Positions 45,265 to 55,198 of a stretch of 64,000 nt of DNA are shown piece after piece. The stretch comes from Salinisphaera hydrothermalis C41B8 (GTDB lineage Bacteria > Pseudomonadota > Gammaproteobacteria > Nevskiales > Salinisphaeraceae), in assembly GCF_000732535.1 (NCBI RefSeq), contig NZ_APNK01000015.1, forward strand, positions 1 to 64,000. Reading direction: 5' to 3'. Positions within the stretch are counted from its first letter, which is position 1; every line of letters starts with the position of its first letter. Under the pieces are notes generated by a model that saw only the letters and a list, made by a program, of their open reading frames with translations, was not told where the DNA came from and ran no database searches. A program made the translations under genes and the position numbers.

Positions 45265-45849
45265 CTATTGGTTCGTGTAGATGAAGTCCACGCGACGATT
45301 CTTGGCATAGGCCGCCTCGGTGTGACCGAGCACGGCCGGCCGTTCTTCGCCGTAGGATATCGTGGTGATCTGGCTCGCGTTCGCGCCCGATAGAACCAGC
45401 GCCTGCTTTACAGACTCGGCACGACGCTCGCCCAGGGCGACGTTGTATTCACGCGTACCGCGCTCATCCGTATTGCCTTCCAGACGCAGATGCACGTTCC
45501 GGTGATTGGCCAGATACTGGGCGTGGGCCTGAATCACGTTGGAGTATTTGGACGGAATGGCGCTGCTGTCGAGCGAAAAATAGATGGTTCGCGTGGACAG
45601 CGGGTTGTTAGGATCGGTGAACAGGTGGCGATCCCCCTTGGGAATGCCTTCGAGGCCGCGCACATCGATATCGCGACTCTGCCCCATGCCCGAACTCTGG
45701 CCATTGCTCCCCTGCATGCCGGCTTCCGGCATGCCGCCGTTATTGCGGATGTTTTTGCTGCCCCCGCAAGCGGTGACCGCAACGGCCGTCGCCAGCAACA
45801 CCATGACCAGCATCAGCCGGCGGGCGAATTGAAAATCGAAGTGACGCAT
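45265..45849 (-). CDS. pal: peptidoglycan-associated lipoprotein
   Basis: A 194-residue outer membrane lipoprotein with lipobox VTAC (cysteine near residue 28) and a C-terminal OmpA-like domain (IYFSLDSSAIP; LEGNTDERGTREYNVALGE; NRRVDF) that binds peptidoglycan and TolB. A good ribosome site (AGGAG) precedes ATG 45849. It is part of tolQRAB-pal. Confidence 0.95.
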   Translation of the reverse strand: MRHFDFQFARRLMLVMVLLATAVAVTACGGSKNIRNNGGMPEAGMQGSNGQSSGMGQSRDIDVRGLEGIPKGDRHLFTDPNNPLSTRTIYFSLDSSAIPSKYSNVIQAHAQYLANHRNVHLRLEGNTDERGTREYNVALGERRAESVKQALVLSGANASQITTISYGEERPAVLGHTEAAYAKNRRVDFIYTNQ

Positions 45850-45925
45850 TGCTCGAAAGCTCCTTGCTATTGTTGTTTATCAACCGCCGGCCGCTCGAAT
45901 GCTGCCCGGCGTATTGATTCGTCGA

Positions 45926-47242
45926 TCAGTACCCCAACGGCCCCCAGGCCGGCTCGCGTACTTCACCGGCCTGGGACAGCGTGGACTTCGCTTTCCCATC
46001 GACCGAGACGGTCGCCAGCGAGTTACTGCTGCCCTGGGTGGCATAGAGGATGGCCTGACCGTTGGGGGCAAATGCGGGACTGTCGTCCAGCGGCCCGTCA
46101 CTCACGACCCGCACATTATTGTTCGCAAGGTTCATCACCGCAATGCGAAAGCCGTTGGCACTCTGCTGAACCATAGCCAGCAATTTGCCGTCCGGAGAGA
46201 AATCCGGACGCTGGTTACTCTGACCGTCGTAGGTCAAGCGCTGAACTTGGCCGCCATGACTACTCATCTCGTAAATCTGGGGTTTTCCGCCACGATCCGA
46301 GGTGAATGCGATTTTCTGTCCGTCGGGCGACCAGGCCGCCTCCGTATCGATCGAACTGCTGTGCGTGAGCTGCTGCATCTGCCCGGTCGACAGGTTATAG
46401 ACGTAGATATTGCTGTCACCGTTCTGCGACTTGGTCAGCGCGATACGATTGCCGTCTGGCGACCACGCGGGAGCACCATTCACCCCGGAGCCCGACGCGA
46501 TGGTACGCACCTTGCCGGTGGCCAGATCCTGAACGCGAACGCTGCTGACGCCCTTGTAGACATTGAACGCCACATAGGCGAGTTTCTTGCCGTCCGGCGA
46601 CCAGGCCGGCGACATGATCGGGTCCTGGGACGAATAAACGGTGCTCGGGTGGCTACCGTCGTAATCCGATACCACCAGACGGAACTGGCGCTTATCGGCC
46701 GAACTCCCGGTTACGGTCACGTAGGCTATACGGGACAGGAAATAGCCTTTCTTGCCGGTGAACCGCTGGTAGAGCAGATTGGCGATCGTGTGGCCGGCCT
46801 GTCGCAACTGATTCGGCCCGGCATTGAGCTGGTAGCTCGCCACCGACTGGCCCTGTGCCGCATCCAGCAAATTGAATGTGATCTTGTAACCGCCCTGGCC
46901 GTTCGGCGACGCCGAGCCGACCACGAGATTATCGACGTGCTGTGTCCGCCAATTGTCGTAGTTGACCTGATCCGGCGAACTCGGCTTAGCCAGCATATTG
47001 CCGCGTGGGAAGATCTTGAACAAACCGGTCGATGCCAGATCGTTGCTCGCGATCTGGGCGACATCGACAGGCATCTGCTGCCCCTGGCTCGAACCGAACG
47101 GCACGATCGCGATCGGGATCGCGCTGTCGGAACTCTTGGTGATATCCACCTGCAGGGCGGCCTGAGCCGGCGATACCGCGATGGCCATCAGGCACAGGGT
47201 CGCGAAGCCGACGACGAGCGATTGAAGATTCTTGTATTTCAT
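45926..47242 (-). CDS. tolB: Tol-Pal system periplasmic protein TolB
   Basis: A 438-residue periplasmic protein with a signal peptide (about 1-29, ending AQA), an N-terminal alpha/beta domain and a C-terminal six-bladed beta-propeller with repeated SPDGKKLAYV-type blade motifs. It binds Pal and TolA. Its ATG overlaps the tolA stop as ATGA. Confidence 0.96.
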   Translation of the reverse strand: MKYKNLQSLVVGFATLCLMAIAVSPAQAALQVDITKSSDSAIPIAIVPFGSSQGQQMPVDVAQIASNDLASTGLFKIFPRGNMLAKPSSPDQVNYDNWRTQHVDNLVVGSASPNGQGGYKITFNLLDAAQGQSVASYQLNAGPNQLRQAGHTIANLLYQRFTGKKGYFLSRIAYVTVTGSSADKRQFRLVVSDYDGSHPSTVYSSQDPIMSPAWSPDGKKLAYVAFNVYKGVSSVRVQDLATGKVRTIASGSGVNGAPAWSPDGNRIALTKSQNGDSNIYVYNLSTGQMQQLTHSSSIDTEAAWSPDGQKIAFTSDRGGKPQIYEMSSHGGQVQRLTYDGQSNQRPDFSPDGKLLAMVQQSANGFRIAVMNLANNNVRVVSDGPLDDSPAFAPNGQAILYATQGSSNSLATVSVDGKAKSTLSQAGEVREPAWGPLGY

Positions 47243-48450
47243 TGGTCCGGCTTGAAGGTGAACTCGATTTCCGACTGGAACAGATTGTCCGAGGGCGGCG
47301 TGGGCAGCGGATCGGATTTGTAGATCGCCTGTTTGACCGAGCGGTCGATCGCCGCACTGCCGCAGGACCCGAGCAGCTGCACGTTGGTGATCTGGCCACC
47401 CGGCAGCTGAGTGACTTTAACCTTGCACGAGATATTAGAGGCGCCCGGCGGGCGAATCCAGTTGCCCTCGACCTTATCCTGGATGGCCTGAACATATCGC
47501 GCCATCGCTTTCTGATTGACGGCGTTCTGCCGCCCGGCCGCTTCCTGAGCCAGCGCTTTCTGGAGGTCGGCCTTCGCGGCGGCTTCACGCGCCTGCTTTT
47601 GCGCCTCGGCTTTCTTCTTGGCCTCGGCCTCCTTGCGCGCCTTTTCTTCGGCGGCTTGTTTCTTTGCCTCGGCTTCCTTGCGCGCTTTTTCCTCGGCCGC
47701 CTGCTTTTTGGCCTCGGCTTCCTTACGCGCTTTTTCTGCGGCGGCCTTCTTTTGGGCTTCGGCTTGCTTACGCGCCTTTTCCTCGGCGGCTTGCTTCTTG
47801 GCCTCGGCCTCCTGCTGCGCTTTTTGCTCGGCCGCCTTCTTTTTGGCCTTGGCTTCCTCGCGCGCTTTCTTTTCGGCGGCCTGCTTCTTGGCTTGGGCTG
47901 CCTTGCGCGCCTGTTCGGCTGCCGCCTCTTGCTTCGCCTTTTCTGCGGCCTCCTTCTCGGCCTGTTCCTGGGCCGCTTGTTGTTTAGCCTTTTGAGCCGC
48001 TTCCTGCTTGGCTTTCTGCTCGGCCGCCTGTTTCTTTGCTTTTTCAGCCGCCGCCTGTTGCGCGGCCTTCTGTGCCGCCTCTTGTCGAGCCTGTTGCGCG
48101 GCTGCCTTCTGTTGCGCCGCTTTTTCGGCGGCTTGCTGCTGCGCCTTCTGCTGAGCGGCTTTTTGCGCCTCGGCTTGCTTCTTTGCCGCCTCGGCTGTGG
48201 CCTGTTCGTTCTGCTGCTGGTCCGGCTTCTGCGGCTGCTTCTGCGCCGGCTCACTGGACGCCGGCGTCGACTGTGCGCTGGCCTGCACCACCGAGGCCTC
48301 GATGATCGAACGCCCGCGATTACCCTTCGAGGCCGAGTCGTGGAAGAACTGGATACCGAAAATCAGAAAAGCGGCAACAAGCACGTGCAGCAGGACGGCC
48401 AGAACCACCGCGCGCCAATGCTCACCCATCTTTTCCAGCAGATCGAGCAC
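47239..48450 (-). CDS. tolA: Tol-Pal system inner membrane protein TolA
   Basis: A 403-residue protein with one N-terminal transmembrane helix (about 14-36), a very long Lys/Ala/Glu helical domain (about 70-290) built of repeats such as KKQAAEEKARKEAE, and a compact C-terminal domain that contacts TolB, Pal and CpoB. The start is a GTG directly after the tolR stop. The repeats are strong enough that long antisense and shifted frames remain open through them; these are artefacts of composition. TolA transduces proton-motive force from TolQR. Confidence 0.95.
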   Translation of the reverse strand: MLDLLEKMGEHWRAVVLAVLLHVLVAAFLIFGIQFFHDSASKGNRGRSIIEASVVQASAQSTPASSEPAQKQPQKPDQQQNEQATAEAAKKQAEAQKAAQQKAQQQAAEKAAQQKAAAQQARQEAAQKAAQQAAAEKAKKQAAEQKAKQEAAQKAKQQAAQEQAEKEAAEKAKQEAAAEQARKAAQAKKQAAEKKAREEAKAKKKAAEQKAQQEAEAKKQAAEEKARKQAEAQKKAAAEKARKEAEAKKQAAEEKARKEAEAKKQAAEEKARKEAEAKKKAEAQKQAREAAAKADLQKALAQEAAGRQNAVNQKAMARYVQAIQDKVEGNWIRPPGASNISCKVKVTQLPGGQITNVQLLGSCGSAAIDRSVKQAIYKSDPLPTPPSDNLFQSEIEFTFKPDQ

Positions 48451-48894
48451 CTATCCCCCGCTTTTCGACTTGGGCTCGTCGACGTTGTTCGTAATCAGGC
48501 CCACATGCTCGGCACCGGCCTGTTGCAGCAGCACCATGCCGCGAACCACGTTGGCATAGGCCCCGGACCCGTCGCCACGCACCGCCACCGGGGCGTTGGG
48601 ACGCTCATTAAGCACTTTGGAAACCGTGGCGGTAATCTCATCCGGCGATAGCGGCTTGTCGGGTGATGGCCCGACATTGAGCGACATATCGCCATCCTTG
48701 GTGACGGTGAGCACGATCGGATGATCGTTCTTCATGTCCAGCACCTTGGCCGGCGCCTTGGGTAGATTGACATTCACCCCGGTCGTCAGCAGCGGCGCGG
48801 TCACCATGAAGATGATCAGTAACACGAGCATGACGTCGATGTATGGAACGACGTTGATCTCGGCGGCCAGACGGCGTTTTTTTCGCGTTCTCAT
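48451..48894 (-). CDS. tolR: Tol-Pal system proton channel subunit TolR (ExbD family)
   Basis: A 147-residue protein with a basic N-terminus (RTRKKRRLAAEINVVPYIDVMLVLLIIFM) and one transmembrane helix carrying the conserved aspartate of YIDVMLVLL, the proton-path residue. A periplasmic C-terminal domain follows. Its stop abuts the tolA GTG. Confidence 0.95.
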   Translation of the reverse strand: MRTRKKRRLAAEINVVPYIDVMLVLLIIFMVTAPLLTTGVNVNLPKAPAKVLDMKNDHPIVLTVTKDGDMSLNVGPSPDKPLSPDEITATVSKVLNERPNAPVAVRGDGSGAYANVVRGMVLLQQAGAEHVGLITNNVDEPKSKSGG

Positions 48895-48924
48895 GATCGA
48901 TGGAACCTCGGCGGCCAGCGACGG

Positions 48925-49683
48925 CTAGAGCTCCGGTGCGGTGCGCACCGGTTCCGGCTTGTCGGCCTTCTTCGCCGCTCGTTCACGCACGATCGGATTC
49001 GCGGCATTCACGCCGCGTTCGACGATCCCGGCCATCTCTTCCATGAACGTATCGAATCGGTTCTCGATGAATTCGAGGCGATTGCTGAAGAAGTTATAGG
49101 CCACGACCGCGGGTATGGCGGCGAACAGACCCATCGCCGTGGCAATCAGCGCTTCGGCAATACCGGGTGCGACCATCGACAGGCTGGCCTGCTGCACGTT
49201 CCCCAGCCCGATAAAAGCGCTCATGATGCCCCAGACCGTGCCAAACAGGCCCACATAGGGGCTGATCGAGCCGACCGTAGCCAGAAAAGCGAGCCCGGAT
49301 TCGAGCCGCTCAAGCTCGCGCGACAACGCGACCCGCATGGCCCGCTGCACAGACGGTACGATATCCGAACTGGATACCGCGTCGCCCTGATTGCGCTGAC
49401 GTTTGAGCTCTTCGTATCCCGCCTTGAACAACGCCGGCATGCCTTCAGGATGCTCGTCGTGACGATGCACTTCCTCGTAGATGTCCTTGACGTTGCCACC
49501 GGACCAGAAACGATCCTCGAACCATTCCATCTCGGCCACGGTGTTCTTCATCAGTCGCCGCTTGGCGAAGATGACCACCCAGGAGGCAATCGAGGCCAGC
49601 AGCAGGATCACCAGCACCGCCTTGACCAGCGTGCTCGCCTGCATGATGAGACTGACCAGACTCATGTCGGTCGCGACGTTCAT
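48925..49683 (-). CDS. tolQ: Tol-Pal system proton channel subunit TolQ (ExbB/MotA family)
   Basis: A 252-residue inner membrane protein with three transmembrane segments: near residues 18-38, and two around SISPYVGLFGTVWGIM and IATAMGLFAAIPAVVAYNFF. AAGGAG precedes ATG 49683, which overlaps the ybgC stop as ATGA. It forms the proton-driven motor with TolR and energises TolA. Confidence 0.95.
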   Translation of the reverse strand: MNVATDMSLVSLIMQASTLVKAVLVILLLASIASWVVIFAKRRLMKNTVAEMEWFEDRFWSGGNVKDIYEEVHRHDEHPEGMPALFKAGYEELKRQRNQGDAVSSSDIVPSVQRAMRVALSRELERLESGLAFLATVGSISPYVGLFGTVWGIMSAFIGLGNVQQASLSMVAPGIAEALIATAMGLFAAIPAVVAYNFFSNRLEFIENRFDTFMEEMAGIVERGVNAANPIVRERAAKKADKPEPVRTAPEL

Positions 49684-50087
49684 CTCGACTCCTTGATAAG
49701 CGCTTCAGGCAACCGGCATGGCCGGAAGTCCGCGACTTTTACACAGGCCACCGTGAATTGGCCCTGAATTAACAACGCCCCGTCGCGCGTGATCTCCTGT
49801 TCGAAGACAACACGAGCGCGCGTACGTTCCGCAACCGCGGCACTGACGGACAACCGATCATCCAGCCGTGCCGGGCGTCGAAAACGGATCGACAGGTCGG
49901 CCAGCGTGAAGACAATGCCGTAGGCGTCGGCCAGGCTCTGATGCCCGAGCCCCTGGGCTTCGAGCCACTCGGTGCGGGCCCGTTCGAAATATCGCAGATA
50001 ATTGGCATGGTAGACCACGCCGGTAGCATCCGTGTCTTCGTAGTAGACCCGGACGCCGATATGAAACGGCGTCGGCACGTCACTCAT
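49680..50087 (-). CDS. ybgC: Tol-Pal-associated acyl-CoA thioesterase
   Basis: A 135-residue hot-dog fold thioesterase of the 4-hydroxybenzoyl-CoA family ([29 protein letters not shown], catalytic Asp in DTDATG). It lies in its usual place directly before tolQ and overlaps the ruvB stop by 8 bp. It probably acts on short acyl-CoA or acyl-ACP. Confidence 0.94.
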   Translation of the reverse strand: MSDVPTPFHIGVRVYYEDTDATGVVYHANYLRYFERARTEWLEAQGLGHQSLADAYGIVFTLADLSIRFRRPARLDDRLSVSAAVAERTRARVVFEQEITRDGALLIQGQFTVACVKVADFRPCRLPEALIKESR

Positions 50088-51144
50088 CGAGATCGAACAG
50101 ATCGGACGCTGCCGTTCGGCCCGTGTCGGGCACCGGCAGCCCGTAATGGCGATAAGTCGCGGCCGTGGCCAGCCGGCCGCGCGGCGTGCGCATCATGAAA
50201 CCCTGCTGGATAAGATAGGGTTCGATGACATCCTCGATCGTCTCGCGTGCTTCGCCGATGGCCGCCGCAAGACTCTCGACCCCGACCGGGCCGCCGTCGA
50301 ATTTCTCGACCAGCGCACCGAGCAGCTTGCGGTCCATCACGTCGAAGCCATTGTCATCGACACGCAGCATGTCCATGGCCCGAGCGGCGGTATCGCCATC
50401 GATCCGGCCGTCGGCCCGTACTTCGGCGTAATCCCGCACGCGCCGCAGCAAGCGATTCGCCACGCGCGGCGTGCCGCGTGAGCGGCGGGCGATCTCGGCA
50501 GCACCGGCCGGCTCGATCGCAATCTCCAGAATGCCGGCCGAGCGCGTCACGATATGCGACAGATCGGCCTGGGAATAGAATTCCAGACGCTGCACGATGC
50601 CGAAGCGATCGCGCAACGGCGACGTGAGCGCGCCGGCCCGCGTGGTCGCGCCCACCAGCGTGAACGGCGGCAGATCCAGCTTGATCGAGCGCGCCGCCGG
50701 GCCTTCACCGATTACGATATCGATCTGGTAATCCTCCAGCGCGGGATAGAGCACTTCCTCGACCACCGGTGACAGGCGGTGAATCTCATCGATGAACAGC
50801 ACGTCGTTGCGCTCGAGATTGGTCAGCAGCGCTGCCAGATCGCCGGGGCGTTCAAGGACCGGCCCGGACGTCTGGCGAAAGCCGACGCCCATCTCGTTGG
50901 CGATCACGTGGGCCAGCGTGGTTTTGCCGAGCCCCGGCGGGCCGAAGATCAGCACATGATCGAGCGCCTCCGATCGCGCTCGCGCGGCGGACACGAAGAT
51001 ATCGAGCTGCTCGCTGACCTCCGGTTGGCCAATATACTCCGCCAGGCCGGTGGGCCGCAGCGCACGATCGAATCGCCCATCCTCCGGGCGCTCGGCCGAG
51101 CCGACCAGGCGCTGCTCGGTCTCGTCTCCGTATTCCGGTTGCAT
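50080..51144 (-). CDS. ruvB: Holliday junction branch migration ATPase
   Basis: A 354-residue AAA+ hexameric motor with Walker [10 protein letters not shown], Walker [10 protein letters not shown], sensor [18 protein letters not shown] and a C-terminal winged helix. It drives branch migration with RuvA. It starts 1 bp after the ruvA stop. Confidence 0.97.
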   Translation of the reverse strand: MQPEYGDETEQRLVGSAERPEDGRFDRALRPTGLAEYIGQPEVSEQLDIFVSAARARSEALDHVLIFGPPGLGKTTLAHVIANEMGVGFRQTSGPVLERPGDLAALLTNLERNDVLFIDEIHRLSPVVEEVLYPALEDYQIDIVIGEGPAARSIKLDLPPFTLVGATTRAGALTSPLRDRFGIVQRLEFYSQADLSHIVTRSAGILEIAIEPAGAAEIARRSRGTPRVANRLLRRVRDYAEVRADGRIDGDTAARAMDMLRVDDNGFDVMDRKLLGALVEKFDGGPVGVESLAAAIGEARETIEDVIEPYLIQQGFMMRTPRGRLATAATYRHYGLPVPDTGRTAASDLFDLDE

Positions 51145-51145
51145 G

Positions 51146-51754
51146 TCAGCGCACCGCTCGTTTCAGGGCTTCGCGGATCAGCGCTTCGCTGTCGTTGGTT
51201 TCGGTATCCAGACCGCGCAACAGACGATCGGCTTCGGCCGGCTTGTAGCCCAGGGCCACCAGCGCATGCCGGGCATCGGCGCTCGCCCCGCCAGTGACCG
51301 GGCCACCGCCGTCTTGTGCCGGGCTGGCGTTCAAGGTTGGCGCGATGTCGGTGCCGGAGAGCTTATCGCGCATTTCGACCAGCAGGCGCGCAGCCGTTTT
51401 CTTGCCCACCCCGGGCAGCCCGGTCAGACGCGCCGCGTCGTCGGCTTCGATGGTCGCCACGAAGTCGGCCACGTTCATCCCCGACAGTACGGTCAGCGCG
51501 AGCTTGGCGCCCACGCCAGAGACCTTGATCAACTCGCGAAACAGGCGCCGTTCGGCTTCTTCGGCAAAGCCGTACAACAGAATGGCGTCATCCCGCACCA
51601 CCATCTGGGTCAGAAGCGTCACTTCGCCTGATTGTTGCGACAGCGTGAAGAAGGTCGACATCGGCGCTTCGACTTCATAGCCGACGCCGCCGACATCAAT
51701 CACCAGCCTCGGTGGCTGTTTGGTGACGATACGTCCACGCAGTTGTCCAATCAT
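51146..51754 (-). CDS. ruvA: Holliday junction DNA-binding protein
   Basis: A 202-residue protein with an OB-fold ([20 protein letters not shown]), helix-hairpin-helix motifs ([29 protein letters not shown]) and a C-terminal RuvB-binding domain. ATG 51754 overlaps the ruvC stop as ATGA; a longer frame to 51814 is not family-like. Confidence 0.97.
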   Translation of the reverse strand: MIGQLRGRIVTKQPPRLVIDVGGVGYEVEAPMSTFFTLSQQSGEVTLLTQMVVRDDAILLYGFAEEAERRLFRELIKVSGVGAKLALTVLSGMNVADFVATIEADDAARLTGLPGVGKKTAARLLVEMRDKLSGTDIAPTLNASPAQDGGGPVTGGASADARHALVALGYKPAEADRLLRGLDTETNDSEALIREALKRAVR

Positions 51755-52254
51755 GAGGTTCGCGCCTGTGCTGCCTGCATGCGGCCGCTCGTATGCGCAT
51801 GGTGAGCATGGCACAACGCGACCGCGGCGGCGTCGGCGGCATCGGCCTGAAGCGGCCCCTTGGCGCCCAACAGCATGGCGATCATATGCTGAATCTGCGC
51901 CTTGTCGGCATGCCCGCGGCCAACAATGGCCTGCTTGATCTGCGTTGGCGTATATTCGGCCACGCTTAGCCCGGCCGACGCGCCGGCACAGATGGCGGCA
52001 CCGCGAGCCTGACCCAGCTTGAGGGCGCTGGAGGCGTTACGCGAGACGAAGACGTCCTCGACCGCCATCTGATCCGGCCGATACTCGCGGATGACTTCGG
52101 ACAGCCGATCGAAGATCAGCCCCAGCCGGGTTGGAAAATCGGCGCGCGGCAACCGGATGCAGTCGATAACCTGTGCCCGCGGCGCGGCACCGCCGTCCAC
52201 GATCGCATAGCCGGTAATCGTCGAACCCGGATCAATGCCGATGATTCTGGGCAC
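51751..52254 (-). CDS. ruvC: Holliday junction resolvase
   Basis: A 167-residue endonuclease of the RNase H fold. It starts MPRIIGIDPGSTITGYA with the first catalytic Asp, has VEDVFVSRNASSALKLGQARG with the catalytic Glu, and the C-terminal HADKAQIQ and DAADAAAVALCHAH acidic residues. It starts 3 bp after yebC. Confidence 0.97.
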   Translation of the reverse strand: MPRIIGIDPGSTITGYAIVDGGAAPRAQVIDCIRLPRADFPTRLGLIFDRLSEVIREYRPDQMAVEDVFVSRNASSALKLGQARGAAICAGASAGLSVAEYTPTQIKQAIVGRGHADKAQIQHMIAMLLGAKGPLQADAADAAAVALCHAHHAHTSGRMQAAQARTS

Positions 52255-52257
52255 GCC

Positions 52258-53007
52258 CTAGGCCGCCTCGTCCGACAACGAGGCTTCGTCGAATTCGACG
52301 TTGGTATAGACGTTCTGGACGTCGTCGATGTCTTCCAGCGCGTCGATCAGTTTCAGGCACGTCTGCGCGGCGTCGCCGGTCAGTTCCACCGTGGTCGAGG
52401 GGCGCATGGTGACGTCACCGTCGGCCGGCGCGAACCCGGCGGCTTCGACCGCTTCGCGCACCTGGGTGTAATCGTCGGGCGCGGTCAGCACTTCGAACGA
52501 GCCGTCCTCGTACTCCACCAGGTCTTCGGCACCGGCTTCGAGTGCCGGATCGAGCACTTGTTCGTCGTCGACATCCGGCGAGAAAGTCAGCACGCCCTTC
52601 CGATCGAACAGATAGGCCACCGAACCGTCGGCGCCCATGTTGCCGCCATTGCGACTGAACGCATAGCGGATTTCGGAGACCGTACGATTGCGGTTGTCGG
52701 TCATGCAATCGACCATGATCGCCGCACCCTGCGGACCATAGCCCTCGTAGCGAACTTCCTCGAAGTTGTCGCCACCGGACTCGCCCGCGCCACGCTTGGC
52801 CGCTCGCTCAATATTGTCCTTGGGCATGTTGGCCGCCAGCGCCTTGTCCCAGGCCAGGCGGAGCCGCGGATTGTCGTTGGGGTCGGAACCGCCCATACGG
52901 GCGGCCACGGTGATCTCGCGGATGAGCCGCGTGAAAACCTTGGCGCGCTTCTTATCCTGGGCTTTTTTCCGATGCTGGATGTTCGCCCATTTACTATGCC
53001 CTGCCAT
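52258..53007 (-). CDS. yebC: YebC/PmpR family DNA-binding protein
   Basis: A 249-residue protein starting [20 protein letters not shown], the family hallmark, with three alpha/beta domains and acidic patches. Members act as transcriptional regulators, and related proteins act in translation of proline-rich stretches. It has a good ribosome site (GAGG). It heads the yebC-ruvCAB-ybgC-tol run. Confidence 0.95.
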   Translation of the reverse strand: MAGHSKWANIQHRKKAQDKKRAKVFTRLIREITVAARMGGSDPNDNPRLRLAWDKALAANMPKDNIERAAKRGAGESGGDNFEEVRYEGYGPQGAAIMVDCMTDNRNRTVSEIRYAFSRNGGNMGADGSVAYLFDRKGVLTFSPDVDDEQVLDPALEAGAEDLVEYEDGSFEVLTAPDDYTQVREAVEAAGFAPADGDVTMRPSTTVELTGDAAQTCLKLIDALEDIDDVQNVYTNVEFDEASLSDEAA

Positions 53008-53111
53008 AAACGCCTCGTCTGGATACGCTCGGCGGCATTTTAACAGGCTGCATGGCCGCTGGCGTGCCGAGCACGGCGAAACGTCGACCCCGAGCGAAAC
53101 CTTCTTACCGG

Positions 53112-55073
53112 CTACAACTCGATCTGCAGGCCAAGCTCCACGACCCGGTCGCTCGGGATGAGATAGTACGCCGTCGCCGGCATGGCATTGCGCGACATAT
53201 ACGCGAACAGACGCTCGCGCCAGACCATCATCCCCGGCACATCCGCCGTGGGAATGAGTGTTTCGCGGCCGACGTAGTACGTCGTCTGATCGAGGTCGAC
53301 ATCCAGCCCGTACTCCTCGGCAAAGCGAAGCGCCACCGGCACATTCGCGGCCTGCATGAAGCCGTAATAGACCTGCATGCGATAGAAGCCGCGTCCGAGA
53401 TCCTCGATTTCCATGCGGTCGGCTGCCGGCACGCGCGGCACGTCGCGCGTGTGCACGGTGAGCAGGATCACCTGCGCATGCAGCACTTTGTTGTGCCGCA
53501 GATGGTGCAGCAGCATCGGCGGGGTTCGCGTGCCGGCGTGGGTCATGAACACCGCGGTGCCGTCGACCCGCAGACTCTGATCGGCATGCGCCTCGATGAA
53601 CTCATCGAGCGGCTCGGTATCTTCGTTGAGGCGCCGTCCGACCAGATCGCGCCCAGTCCGCCATGTCGCCATTAGAAAGAAGATCAGCCCGGCCACGACC
53701 AGCGGGTACCATCCGCCGTCCGGAATCTTGAAGACGTTGGCACCAAAAAACGACAGATCGACCAGGATCAACAGCAAGGCGATGGCGGCAGCGAACGTGG
53801 GGAACCAGCCCCAGCGACGCGCGACGAAGAACGCGAGCACGGTGGTGATGACCATATCCAGCGATACCGCCACGCCATAGGCCGAGGCCAATCGATCCGA
53901 ACTCTTGAACCCGATCACCAGCCCGATGGTCGCGGCCATCAGCACCCAGTTCACGATCGGAATATAGATCTGGCCGTACGATTCGCGCGACGTCTGTACG
54001 ATGCGCATCCGCGGCAGCTGGCCCAGCTGCACCGCCTGGCGAGTGAGCGAGAACACGCCGGAGATGACAGCTTGCGAGGCAATCACCGTGGCCAGCGTCG
54101 CGATCAGCACCACCGGATACAACGCCCAGTGCGGCGCCAGTTCATAGAATGGCTGCCGGGTCTGGGGATCCGACAGCATCAGCGCGCCCTGGCCAAAGTA
54201 ATTCAGCAGCAGACCGGGCAGCACGACGGCAAACCAGGCGATACGGATCGGGGCGATGCCGAAATGCCCCATGTCGGCATAGAGCGCCTCACCGCCGGTG
54301 ACCACCAGGAACACCGTGCCCATGACCAGGAAACCGGCAAAACCATTGGCGGCGAAGAACGTCACGGCATGCACCGGATTGACCGCTGCGAACACGCCGG
54401 GGTGATGAACGATGCCGCCGATACCGAGCACGCCGAGCGTGGCGAACCAGAGCAGCATGACCGGGCCGAAGAAGGCGCCGACAGCCGATGTGCCTCGGTG
54501 CTGGATCAGGAACAGGCCGACCAGGATCGCGATCGTGATCGGAATCACATAGGGCTGAAAGGCCGGCGTGGCCACCTGCAGCCCTTCGATCGCACTCAGC
54601 ACCGAGATCGCCGGTGTGATGGTGCCATCACCGTAGAGCAGCGCGGCCCCGAACAGGCCGAACAGCATCAAGATATAGCGCCGGCTGGCCTTTTCAGTCT
54701 TCCATGGATTGAGCAGCGCCACCAGCGCGATGATGCCGCCCTCGCCGTTATTCGAGGCGCGCATGACGACCGACAGATACTTGATCGAGATGACCACGAT
54801 CAACGACCAGAACATCAACGACAGCACGCCGTAGATATTGCTGGCCTGGGTATCGATGCTGGCGTGCGCGTAGAACGCTTCGCGCAGGGCGTAGATCGGG
54901 CTGGTGCCGATGTCGCCGTAGACGATACCGAGGGCGGCGAGACAGACCAGCGGCATCGACTTGCCATTCTTGGATGCATCGAGGGGGGTGTCCTCCCCGG
55001 CGGTCTTGTTGTTTTCGTTGTCTTCGTGCCGGGCGTGCCGGGCCAGCGAACGTTCTTCGCTCTCGTCACTCAT
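53112..55073 (-). CDS. kup: low-affinity potassium transporter Kup
   Basis: A 653-residue KUP/HAK family inner membrane protein with about 12 transmembrane helices. It has an early signature [21 protein letters not shown] and a C-terminal cytosolic domain ending [12 protein letters not shown]. It imports K+ with protons. The N-terminal 35 residues are hydrophilic and unusually acidic/basic ([20 protein letters not shown]), longer than in E. coli. It is a monocistronic gene between yebC and the sucAB-lpd terminator. Confidence 0.95.
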   Translation of the reverse strand: MSDESEERSLARHARHEDNENNKTAGEDTPLDASKNGKSMPLVCLAALGIVYGDIGTSPIYALREAFYAHASIDTQASNIYGVLSLMFWSLIVVISIKYLSVVMRASNNGEGGIIALVALLNPWKTEKASRRYILMLFGLFGAALLYGDGTITPAISVLSAIEGLQVATPAFQPYVIPITIAILVGLFLIQHRGTSAVGAFFGPVMLLWFATLGVLGIGGIVHHPGVFAAVNPVHAVTFFAANGFAGFLVMGTVFLVVTGGEALYADMGHFGIAPIRIAWFAVVLPGLLLNYFGQGALMLSDPQTRQPFYELAPHWALYPVVLIATLATVIASQAVISGVFSLTRQAVQLGQLPRMRIVQTSRESYGQIYIPIVNWVLMAATIGLVIGFKSSDRLASAYGVAVSLDMVITTVLAFFVARRWGWFPTFAAAIALLLILVDLSFFGANVFKIPDGGWYPLVVAGLIFFLMATWRTGRDLVGRRLNEDTEPLDEFIEAHADQSLRVDGTAVFMTHAGTRTPPMLLHHLRHNKVLHAQVILLTVHTRDVPRVPAADRMEIEDLGRGFYRMQVYYGFMQAANVPVALRFAEEYGLDVDLDQTTYYVGRETLIPTADVPGMMVWRERLFAYMSRNAMPATAYYLIPSDRVVELGLQIEL

Positions 55074-55090
55074 TCAGGACAAACGGACAT

Positions 55091-55139
55091 AAAAAAAACA
55101 CCATGATCCGGAGTCTACACGGCTCCGCATCATGGTGTT
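55091..55139 (-). terminator. rho-independent terminator of sucAB-lpd
   Basis: A 17-bp stem with one mismatch (55097-55113 with 55123-55139) and a 9-bp loop. On the minus strand it is followed by eight T. It lies about 60 bp past the lpd stop and ends 18 bp before the kup start. Confidence 0.9.
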
Positions 55140-55198
55140 CACGGCCTTGAGGACGGCGTCGCGACTGTTCGTCGCAACCCGGACCCGCGGTCGGTCGG

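Noticed and set aside
47500-48200. Short repeated units in tolA as a possible CRISPR or tandem-repeat array
   Set aside because: The repeats are coding, in frame and unevenly spaced without distinct spacers; they encode the TolA helical domain.
46986-48651. Overlapping Arg/Lys-rich and Leu/Phe-rich frames across tolA, one resembling a membrane protein
   Set aside because: They arise from the repetitive Lys/Ala/Glu codons of TolA read in other frames; the antisense hydrophobic run is an artefact of AAG/GCC repeats.
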